From NCBI GenBank assembly GCA_003483565.1, contig DMYZ01000283.1, positions 1,548 to 7,201 on the forward strand: DNA of 5,654 bases, read 5' to 3'. The translations under genes and the position numbers were made by a program. The notes beneath the pieces are model-generated. The model worked only from the letters and a program-made list of their open reading frames with translations, ran no database searches and was not told where the DNA came from. The DNA comes from Prevotella sp. GTDB taxonomy: Bacteria > Bacteroidota > Bacteroidia > Bacteroidales > Bacteroidaceae. Of this stretch, positions 1 through 5,654 are shown piece after piece (position 1 is the first letter of the stretch; the number at the start of each line of letters is the position of its first letter).

Positions 1-34
1 GCCAAAAGTTACAGGAGACTATTATTTGAACTCA

Positions 35-406
35 TTAAAGATAAGGATTATCCACATTTACCTTTTTCAAATAATCTTTAAACAACATGGAATAACGCTT
101 TTTAAAACACTTACTGAAATATTTAGGGCTATTAAAACCTACCATCATAGATATCTTTGTCTGAGACAACTCGGGATATAGCCTTGCTATTTTAACGGCC
201 TGGTCCATTCTTACTGCCGAAATATAACCAGACACACTTAATCCTGTTGTCTCATGAATTTTATTATATAGTGTAGAAGAGCTTACCAACATGTCTTTAA
301 CAAAATCATTAAGTTTGAATTCTGAATCATCAAGGTGATTAAGTATTGACTCATGAGCCATTTGCATAAACCTATGTTTTTCCTGTACTTGATCTAAAAT
401 ATTCAT
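35..406 (-). CDS. Free-standing AraC/XylS-type DNA-binding protein (HTCS output-domain-like)
   Basis: A 123-residue protein that is essentially only an AraC-family DNA-binding domain. Residues about 13-120 hold two helix-turn-helix units: the first around residues 31-60 (FVKDMLVSSSTLYNKI then TGLSVSGYI), the second around 80-113 (KISMMVGFNSPKYFSKCFKK then YLKK). The GFNSPKYFSKCFKK signature is typical of the C-terminal output domain of Bacteroidota hybrid two-component systems that control polysaccharide-use loci. No sensor, histidine kinase or receiver domain is present. The ATG at 406 is the only possible start: an in-frame TAA lies at 421-419. It follows the arabinofuranosidase gene by 15 bases, so co-transcription is likely. 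Inferred role: DNA-binding regulator, perhaps of this operon. Alternatively it is a remnant of a larger regulator. Hand-counted GC for 61-420 is about 32%, lower than sampled lines of the enzyme gene (about 40-48%). The domain call is firm; function as an independent regulator is not shown. Confidence 0.85.
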   Translation of the reverse strand: MNILDQVQEKHRFMQMAHESILNHLDDSEFKLNDFVKDMLVSSSTLYNKIHETTGLSVSGYISAVRMDQAVKIARLYPELSQTKISMMVGFNSPKYFSKCFKKRYSMLFKDYLKKVNVDNPYL

Positions 407-424
407 TGGTACTATAGCTTATCA
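407..424 (-). promoter_or_regulatory. Tandem-stop junction, probable translational coupling
   Basis: Reading on the minus strand, the enzyme ends AAC TGA, followed at once by TAA and then GCT ATA GTA CCA before the ATG of the regulator. Both genes are in the same reading frame. There is no Shine-Dalgarno-like purine run in the 15-base gap and no room for a separate promoter, which favours co-transcription and re-initiation after termination. This is inference from spacing. Confidence 0.5.
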
Positions 425-3400
425 GTTTACATATTTTTTCCCTTCCTTAATAAACACGCCATGTAATGGTTCACCAACCAGACGCATTCCTTGTAAATTA
501 TAGATTTTAGAATCAACCTTGTGCTCTTTGTTATACACATCATGAATACCGGTAGAATTGCCCATATACTTCAAAGTAAAGTTATCAAAGACGCACCAGT
601 CATTATAAACATAGGTGTTTTTCTTAATACCTATACGAATAGCCCCCTCTTTATCCAAGGTAAATCTAAGGGTATTGTGGTAAGAGTCATTGGTATTGAA
701 TGCTATATTGGCATCAGACACATTGTCTGGATAAGTATATGGCGAATAACTATAACTATGAGCGTCGAAGATGCTCATCATAGGCTGTACTGTATCATTG
801 GCATACAGAACAGCATTCAACTTTTCTGTACCGTCATTGTGTGAAGAATAAGCATCCGAAGCGGAGCCATATCTGAAGAATCCCTGAACACCAAGTTCAT
901 AATCACCAGCCGGCATATATTGAAGATCCTGATAAAAGTCAAAGTTGGTATTCCAGTATTCAGCTACTTTTCCATCAGCTGTTGTAAAAGGAGCAGAAAG
1001 AGTCCACCCCTCTGATCTGTCAGAAAACTGAGGATTGACGATCAGGCCGGTCACATCAGCATCCTTACCTGCTGCAATACTGTCAAGAAGGGATTTTCTG
1101 GCCACGGCATTCGCTTCTTTTAAAAGCTCACAGGCTTCATTCATTCGGGTAATATTTTCTTCAAAGGTTGTCGTAATACCAAGAGCCTCATCAGCTTTAT
1201 CTATGGCATTCTGTAATATATTGCTCGTAGAGACCTTATCATAACTCTGAACAACAGGCAGAAGAGTTTTCACACTGTCCCAAGTCAAGAGGTAGTTATA
1301 TTCCTTCTCCGTCAGTTTGAGGAATGATCCATGCTGGGCCTGGACATTTCCTTCCATGCGTTTCAAGTTCATTGGGTGATTGCAATGCTCATCCAGATCC
1401 AGCAAGGAATACCCGCCACCAGAATAATTTTCATAAGCCAGACGCCAGTTTTTGTCACCTATCTTACGATAAAGACTTGGTGCCTCGATAGCATCGCTGC
1501 CCTCAGTATAGTCAAAATCAGTATTTATAGTCCATTGGCAGGTACCTATCACCTGATTGGAAGGAACCAACCGAGTGGCTCTGGCCTGAAAAAGATTATG
1601 TTTAGTCAACTCACTCTTGTAAATCATAATATATTGTTTGTCAACTTCATTATACTGAATGTCTGCATCTATAAGATCATATCCGGGGTCAAAATAAAGT
1701 TTTGGCTCTGTCAATAGATTCAGATTTGCATCAAATAACTGATAATAGATGCGATGACGGTCCGGGAATCCTACTGTATAATAAAGGACATAATCTTTAG
1801 TCTGAGGATCATAGATAAATTCAGGAGCCCAGGCTGCAGTCATATCATCAGCAGAAGAAAGTCCTAGTGCTTTCAGATTGGCATCGCTTTTCAGATCAAT
1901 CTTGACCTCCTTAGTCCAATGGACCAAATCGGGACTTAACATCATATCCATAATATGATTGCTGTTCCATCCCAGACGAGATGTCATATCTGTACCGACA
2001 AGGAGAAACTGTCCATTCTGCAAACGGCCTACATAGGCATCACGCATACCTCCTGTCGTCGTATATTTCTTTGTATCGAAAACTTCTCCTCCTGAAAGCA
2101 AATCATTGAAGGCATCACCCTGACGGCTAAGAGCATAATTGGTGATCTCCTTTGAACTATTCATGTGAGCATAAAGATAACCATACTTGTCTGCATCTTC
2201 TTGATGATACGAAAGTTGAGCAGAATCAGCAACAGCACCAACAGCATCAGAGACCTTCAGTTTGAAAATATTCAAGGAATAAGCCGGGACACAGACTGTA
2301 TCCGTACGGGAAAGGATGGTTTCTGATAAAGGGACAACTTTCTCAGGATCGTCCATGGTATTTTCATCCAGATTGCTTGTACTTGCCAGACGGATCACAG
2401 AACCTCCATCTACTTTCATATTCTTGAAAGTAAGCTTTATCTTCCGGACAGAATCCAGAGGGTTTACTATTTTTAAGGTCATTTCATCACCGGCATCATT
2501 GAGCTGGGCACTTTGGAAAACAGCTTTGGCACTCGCGGGTGTTTCTGCCAGAGCACACTTATTGATTAGCTCATTATTGATATAAAAATTTGCAGAATCA
2601 TCTTTGACGCTAATTTTCAAGTTATACCATGTTCCGGTCTCTATACTTCCGGAGGCATTGTCAACAGTTGTCTTTGCTCCATGACGGCAAACTTCAACAG
2701 CATTCCGGGTATTTCCCCAACCGGCGATGTTCCACCACGAATAATCATCAGAATCAAAATACTCAAAACCAACCAAAAAGCCTTCATCGCCACCATTTTT
2801 GCGAGCCTTCAAAGTTATAGTATAATTATCTGGCAATGATTGGCTGTTTATAATAAGCGCAGGGGTAGAGTTTCCACTCTCGGTCTTGATGCCATCAGAG
2901 ATACCCCATGTGCCACTGCTGGCAGTCCATCCTTTGTCTGAAGAGAAGTCATCAAAAAAAAGAGTATTTCCATTCCCATCAACAACTTTCACATCATCAT
3001 AGCTTACTTGTGTGTTCCATGAGCCAAGAGAGAGATGCTTTGAAGCCGACATAGAATTACCCGTCTCGGTCCACTTCAGATTCTGTCCTTCAGAGTTTTG
3101 TCCCATCATCTTCTGAACATAATAGCTGGGAGTACAGAAACTCTTGGCTGCATTATAGTGAATCATATCATAAGGCCATGTCGGGTCTTTTACATTCGTA
3201 AAGATTGGAGCAAAACTTGCCATTCTGCAGACATCTGAATTACGTTCCATACCAAGCATATACACAGCCTCGCCAAGTGCACTCTTCAGATTTCCATATT
3301 CACCATAACTGCCAGAGTTAGCTGCATATTCACCATTATAAACTCCTATGGCACGAGAATAATTATCATATTTATCATAGTTTGCCAGCATCCAGTCACT

Positions 3401-4681
3401 GGTACGGTAATAATGTTCATCGACAAGATCTACCGGATTGTCATTTCTCCAGGATGGATTATCTGTCCCCCATGCTTCAACATTGCCAATACATGTAATA
3501 TCCGGATATTTAGCTTTGATAGCATCATAGAACATCTTATAGCGTTCCGGGTAATCGGAAGTTCCACTATTATAATTCTCATTGCCAATTTCAATAAACT
3601 TCAGGTTATAAGGATCTCTATGACCATTGGCAATTCTCTTAGCGCCCCATTCCGTAGAAGGTCCACCATTGGCATATTCAATGGCATCAAGGCAATCCTG
3701 GACCAAGACTTTGGTTGTATCCATAGAGAGGGAGAAGCCATGTCCAAGCCCAATATTGACAACAAACAAGGGAGCTGCGCCTAAATCTTCACACAGTTGC
3801 AAATATTCATCAAAGCCAAGTCCATCCTGACTCCAGTATCCCCAGTTTTTATCATAATGTCCAGGACGGTCTTCAATAGGTCCCAAAGTTTTCTTCCACT
3901 GGAAAGCATTATCATAGCTTCCCTGCCCTTCTACATAACATCCGCCGGGAAAACGAAGAAATTTAGGATGGGTATCATACAACTTTTGGGCAAGATCAGG
4001 CCGAAGTCCATTCTTACGGTCTTTCCAGGTATAGGGGAAGAGTGATACGACATCAAGATACATCGTACCGTTCTGAGAAGTAAGTAAGGCCAACCGCCCT
4101 GCTTCATCTGTACCGGCAGCCTTAATAGAAACGGTATATTTTTCCCATGTTCCTCTCTGCAATGATGTCGGAAGTATTGATTCACCCAGGATTTTCGAGC
4201 CATCTGCCGATTGCAATTGGGCCTTTACCGTTCCCAACGCATAGGAGGTAGAGACCTTTGCGTAAAAAGACAACGTATAAGTAGAGTCTTTCACAAAACT
4301 CATACCCCAATATCCAACATTGGAGACTCCCTGAAAATGAGAAGAAGAAGCTGAACTAGTCGTTACACTCAATGCATGACCTTGCGCAGAATTGAGTAAA
4401 TCGGAAGTAACCAGAGATATAGAAGCACCATTGACCTCCTGCCAATAATCGGGAGAACTTACATTATCCTCAAAAGAACGGTTGCGGACCATTTCGGCGT
4501 AAAGACCACCATCGCCTGCATGGTTGATCTCCTCAAAAAACAAACCATATTGGTATGGACTAATCTCCGGACCACGCTGGGTTGCATCAAAATTCATAGT
4601 GATTTGTCCATAACAAGGAACAACCATACACGCACCCAACAGTACTGCCAGGCACAAAATACTAAAGCGTTTCGTTTTCAT
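422..4681 (-). CDS. Secreted bimodular GH51 alpha-L-arabinofuranosidase / GH43-type glycosidase
   Basis: A 1419-residue exported enzyme predicted to release arabinose from plant polysaccharides. Residues 1-25 are a signal peptide (KTKR, hydrophobic core, cut near CYG|Q). GH51 spans about 28-810: ISPYQYGLFFEEINHAGDGG at the N-terminus, a CBM4/9-like beta-sandwich at about 77-216, RFPGG at 243-247, acid/base E368 in EIGNENY, DEHYY at 421-425, nucleophile E451 in NGEYA. A concanavalin-like domain (about 555-712) interrupts the C-terminal beta domain. A GH43-type propeller follows at about 832-1135, with candidate acids D881 (GGMRDAY), D1005 (LIDADI) and E1066 (IEAPSLY), plus WAPEF at 951-955. 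Then come a helical segment (1136-1207), a beta-sandwich (1209-1376) and a sorting-like tail (1390-1419, YNLQG...GVFIKEGKKYVN). The start at 4681 puts Met directly before the signal peptide. The GH51 call is firm, GH43 strong; the exact linkages cut cannot be read from sequence. Confidence 0.93.
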   Translation of the reverse strand: MKTKRFSILCLAVLLGACMVVPCYGQITMNFDATQRGPEISPYQYGLFFEEINHAGDGGLYAEMVRNRSFEDNVSSPDYWQEVNGASISLVTSDLLNSAQGHALSVTTSSASSSHFQGVSNVGYWGMSFVKDSTYTLSFYAKVSTSYALGTVKAQLQSADGSKILGESILPTSLQRGTWEKYTVSIKAAGTDEAGRLALLTSQNGTMYLDVVSLFPYTWKDRKNGLRPDLAQKLYDTHPKFLRFPGGCYVEGQGSYDNAFQWKKTLGPIEDRPGHYDKNWGYWSQDGLGFDEYLQLCEDLGAAPLFVVNIGLGHGFSLSMDTTKVLVQDCLDAIEYANGGPSTEWGAKRIANGHRDPYNLKFIEIGNENYNSGTSDYPERYKMFYDAIKAKYPDITCIGNVEAWGTDNPSWRNDNPVDLVDEHYYRTSDWMLANYDKYDNYSRAIGVYNGEYAANSGSYGEYGNLKSALGEAVYMLGMERNSDVCRMASFAPIFTNVKDPTWPYDMIHYNAAKSFCTPSYYVQKMMGQNSEGQNLKWTETGNSMSASKHLSLGSWNTQVSYDDVKVVDGNGNTLFFDDFSSDKGWTASSGTWGISDGIKTESGNSTPALIINSQSLPDNYTITLKARKNGGDEGFLVGFEYFDSDDYSWWNIAGWGNTRNAVEVCRHGAKTTVDNASGSIETGTWYNLKISVKDDSANFYINNELINKCALAETPASAKAVFQSAQLNDAGDEMTLKIVNPLDSVRKIKLTFKNMKVDGGSVIRLASTSNLDENTMDDPEKVVPLSETILSRTDTVCVPAYSLNIFKLKVSDAVGAVADSAQLSYHQEDADKYGYLYAHMNSSKEITNYALSRQGDAFNDLLSGGEVFDTKKYTTTGGMRDAYVGRLQNGQFLLVGTDMTSRLGWNSNHIMDMMLSPDLVHWTKEVKIDLKSDANLKALGLSSADDMTAAWAPEFIYDPQTKDYVLYYTVGFPDRHRIYYQLFDANLNLLTEPKLYFDPGYDLIDADIQYNEVDKQYIMIYKSELTKHNLFQARATRLVPSNQVIGTCQWTINTDFDYTEGSDAIEAPSLYRKIGDKNWRLAYENYSGGGYSLLDLDEHCNHPMNLKRMEGNVQAQHGSFLKLTEKEYNYLLTWDSVKTLLPVVQSYDKVSTSNILQNAIDKADEALGITTTFEENITRMNEACELLKEANAVARKSLLDSIAAGKDADVTGLIVNPQFSDRSEGWTLSAPFTTADGKVAEYWNTNFDFYQDLQYMPAGDYELGVQGFFRYGSASDAYSSHNDGTEKLNAVLYANDTVQPMMSIFDAHSYSYSPYTYPDNVSDANIAFNTNDSYHNTLRFTLDKEGAIRIGIKKNTYVYNDWCVFDNFTLKYMGNSTGIHDVYNKEHKVDSKIYNLQGMRLVGEPLHGVFIKEGKKYVN
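554..1276 (-). other. C-terminal helical linker plus beta-sandwich module, copy in the GH51-GH43 enzyme
   Basis: Residues about 1136-1376. A helical part (NAIDKADEALG, MNEACELLKEANAVARKSLL) resembles FIVAR-type small helical repeats. A predicted jelly-roll follows: NPQFSDRSEGW, FDFYQDLQYMPAGDYELGVQ with GFFRYGS, ending CVFDNFTLKYMG. The same motifs in the same order occur in the upstream gene, which identifies this as a shared accessory module. No catalytic signature is visible; binding or spacing is the likely role. Confidence 0.65.
1277..2188 (-). other. GH43-type beta-propeller module (second catalytic domain)
   Basis: Residues about 832-1135 of the arabinofuranosidase gene. The order of motifs fits GH43: YGYLYAHM at the first strand, GGMRDAYVGR with base-position D881, SPDLVHW, AAWAPEFIYDP, YVLYYTVG, LIDADIQY with D1005, EAPSLYRKIG with E1066, and a closing QHGSFLKLTEKEY stretch that resembles the end of Bacteroidota GH43 arabinosidases. 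All three carboxylates expected of the family can be placed. The residues next to them differ from the commonest forms (RDA for RDP, IDAD for IDP, EAP for EGP), so the subfamily and substrate are left open. Confidence 0.78.
2546..3019 (-). other. Concanavalin/laminin-G-like domain inserted in the GH51 C-terminal beta domain
   Basis: Residues about 555-712 of the enzyme. The stretch opens with GSWNTQVSYDDVKVVDGNG and LFFDDFSSDKGW, then shows the aromatic-rich EYFDSDDYSWWNIAGWGN pattern and ends with WYNLKISVKDDSANFYINNE, typical of concanavalin-like sandwich domains. GH51 beta-domain sequence is recognisable before it (YYVQKMMGQN) and after it (MTLKIVNPLDSVRKIKLTF), so the domain is an insertion rather than an appendage. 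A carbohydrate-binding role is likely but not shown. Confidence 0.7.
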
Positions 4682-4713
4682 GAATAAAGATTCTTTATAA
4701 TGGGTTTTTATTT
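4682..4713 (-). promoter_or_regulatory. Intergenic leader of the GH51-GH43 gene with a 15-base inverted repeat
   Basis: This 32-base AT-rich gap holds a perfect inverted repeat at 4684-4698 (ATAAAGA, one base, TCTTTAT), two bases upstream of the start codon. There is no GGAG-type ribosome site and no clear Bacteroidota promoter (TTTG with TAnnTTTG), so the gene probably relies on readthrough from upstream and an AT-rich leader for translation. The repeat could be an operator or weak hairpin, or chance in AT-rich sequence. Confidence 0.3.
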
Positions 4714-5654
4714 TTATCGGATTATAACTTTCTTGCCATTGATAATATAAATTCCGGAAGTCAGATTCTTGCAATCAGAAATATGGCTACGCACTTTCTG
4801 TCCCATAAGATTATACACATCAAAATAATGCTGGCCTTCGGAATGAACCGCATTAACCCCTGTTATAAGAGTATCAGCTGGCAGCTTGCCATAAAAATAG
4901 AGATGGAAATTGTCAAAAACAGACCAATAAGAAGATTCGGCAACAGATCCACGGACACCAATTCTCAAATTATCGCCATCTGTAGACAAAGTCGTAAAAA
5001 CAGAATTGTAATATAAATCATGATCAAAATACTGGCGGGCACCTGCCATCTGATCTGGAAAATAAAGACTGCCTTCATGCTTGTCTGTGTATTGCAGTTG
5101 TGAATTCTGTGCTCCATCCATGATATTATGAATCTTAGAACTGGATGAACCCGCAAAGACTTGAGCTGTAACATTGTTTTCCCCGGCAATATAATCCGTA
5201 TAAACTGCAGATGATGCTCCTGGACGCTGGAAACCTTGGACAGAGACTTCGAATGTTCCCTTTGGTAAATTCTTCAGGGTCTGCGCCAAGACAAATGTTG
5301 TCTGATAAAATTCAATCTCACTATCATTTGCATTTACCGTTCCTGTTGCCGTATTATCCCAGCCGGATGCATCGGAAGTAAAACCAGCATTCGTGATACG
5401 GTCTGTCAGATCAAAGGGCTGATGAATATCTGAGGGAGTAACCTCGTCCAAAAATTTAATTTCAAGCGTTTTAGCCTGGTCCAAAAGATTCTCATATTCA
5501 GATATGGTAAGATTATCCTCTTTCATATTTTTTTCTAAAAGAAGAAGTTTTGCATTGAATGTCGAGTCTGCTCCCGCAACATCTTCACGATGAGGTACAT
5601 TCATCAAATTCCGAAGAGCAGAAACACTGTTGGCAAGTTGCCGGTAAGCCGCAT
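4714..5654 (-). CDS. Partial secreted protein: C-terminal helical linker, beta-sandwich and sorting-like tail
   Basis: The 3' end of a gene; the frame stays open to the window edge, so the N-terminus and any catalytic domain are outside. Of 312 visible residues, about 1-75 are helical and charged (ALRNLMN, KLLLLEKNMKED, EYENLLDQAKTLE), resembling the small helical repeats that follow glycosidase domains. About 81-256 form a predicted jelly-roll: NAGFTSDASGW at the start, LKNLPKGTFEVSVQGFQRPG in the middle, SVFDNFHLYFYG at the end. About 264-312 are a short sorting-like tail (YNLMGQKV, then SGIYIINGKKVIIR). The same three-part plan ends the next gene, whose ATG lies 32 bases after this stop, so the two are probably one operon. 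The beta-sandwich probably binds carbohydrate or spaces the enzyme from the surface; I recognise no named family. A glycoside hydrolase is the likeliest full product, but that is inference from context only. Confidence 0.85.
   Translation of the reverse strand, partial: AAYRQLANSVSALRNLMNVPHREDVAGADSTFNAKLLLLEKNMKEDNLTISEYENLLDQAKTLEIKFLDEVTPSDIHQPFDLTDRITNAGFTSDASGWDNTATGTVNANDSEIEFYQTTFVLAQTLKNLPKGTFEVSVQGFQRPGASSAVYTDYIAGENNVTAQVFAGSSSSKIHNIMDGAQNSQLQYTDKHEGSLYFPDQMAGARQYFDHDLYYNSVFTTLSTDGDNLRIGVRGSVAESSYWSVFDNFHLYFYGKLPADTLITGVNAVHSEGQHYFDVYNLMGQKVRSHISDCKNLTSGIYIINGKKVIIR
4885..5652 (-). other. C-terminal helical linker plus beta-sandwich module, copy in the upstream gene
   Basis: Residues 1-256 of the visible fragment. 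It is a counterpart of the module ending the GH51-GH43 enzyme. Paired motifs are NAGFTSDASGW with NPQFSDRSEGW, LPKGTFEVSVQGFQRPGASSAVY with MPAGDYELGVQGFFRYGSASDAY, LRIGVRG with IRIGIKK, and VFDNFHLYFYG with VFDNFTLKYMG. The rest is divergent, so these are related modules and not a recent duplication. Confidence 0.65.

Noticed and set aside
9..35. An 8-codon frame whose ATG overlaps the regulator stop (TAATG)
   Set aside because: It is too short to support and carries no recognisable leader features. The 34 bases downstream of the regulator show no gene and no terminator hairpin.
2221..2250. Repetitive-looking CAGCA/ACAGC stretch as a possible tandem repeat
   Set aside because: It encodes the alanine/serine/valine-rich linker (DAVGAVADSA) between the GH51 and GH43 modules. 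The units are irregular, so codon and amino-acid bias explain it.
521..3830. Several plus-strand open frames of 60-130 codons (for example 1331-1717 and 3413-3784)
   Set aside because: They lie opposite well-supported minus-strand domains, resemble no known proteins, and are best explained as antisense shadows of the long coding frame.
4682..4774. A start for the GH51-GH43 gene 31 codons upstream, at 4774
   Set aside because: It would overlap the end of the upstream gene by 61 bases and bury the signal peptide inside the protein. The Met at 4681 directly precedes a normal export signal.
3931..5189. Minus-strand frames at 3931-4203 and 4965-5189
   Set aside because: They overlap conserved GH51 and beta-sandwich sequence in another phase and show no protein-like motifs.
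5602..5607. TTG at 5607 or ATG at 5604 as the true start of the upstream gene
   Set aside because: The frame remains open to the window edge with sensible helical sequence before these codons, and no signal peptide follows them. The gene is cut by the window.
1..5654. CRISPR arrays, tRNA or rRNA genes, insertion sequences
   Set aside because: No regularly spaced repeats, cloverleaf sequences, transposase motifs or terminal inverted repeats were seen on either strand.

Overview
The window reads as Bacteroidota DNA, most likely Bacteroidales such as Prevotella or Bacteroides. The reasons are the AT-rich composition, short gaps without Shine-Dalgarno boxes, two consecutive secreted proteins ending in the short 'YNLxGxxv...GIYIxNGKKvvv' tail (related to type IX secretion sorting tails), and an AraC-type domain of the hybrid two-component system (HTCS) output class. 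All supported genes are on the minus strand, so transcription runs from high to low coordinates. Genus assignment is inference.

Layout in transcription order. (1) 5654-4714: the C-terminal 312 residues of a secreted protein whose start lies outside the window. They form a helical linker, a predicted beta-sandwich and a sorting-like tail; no catalytic domain is visible. (2) 4681-422: a 1419-residue secreted enzyme. A complete GH51 alpha-L-arabinofuranosidase, with a carbohydrate-binding-like domain near its N-terminus and a concanavalin/laminin-G-like domain inserted in its C-terminal beta domain, is fused to a GH43-type five-bladed propeller. A helical linker, a beta-sandwich and a tail of the same plan as in gene 1 follow. 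Both hydrolase modules keep recognisable catalytic acids. (3) 406-35: a 123-residue free-standing AraC-type DNA-binding protein that starts 15 bases after the enzyme's stop codon, in the same reading frame, behind tandem stops TGA TAA.

The gaps are 32 and 15 bases with no visible terminator, so the three genes probably form one operon. Inferred role: degradation of an arabinose-containing plant polysaccharide (arabinan, arabinoxylan or pectin side chains), with a co-transcribed small regulator. The most unusual points are the double-catalytic GH51-GH43 architecture, the same C-terminal module on two adjacent genes, and the isolated HTCS-like output domain, which has a clearly lower GC content than sampled parts of the enzyme gene.
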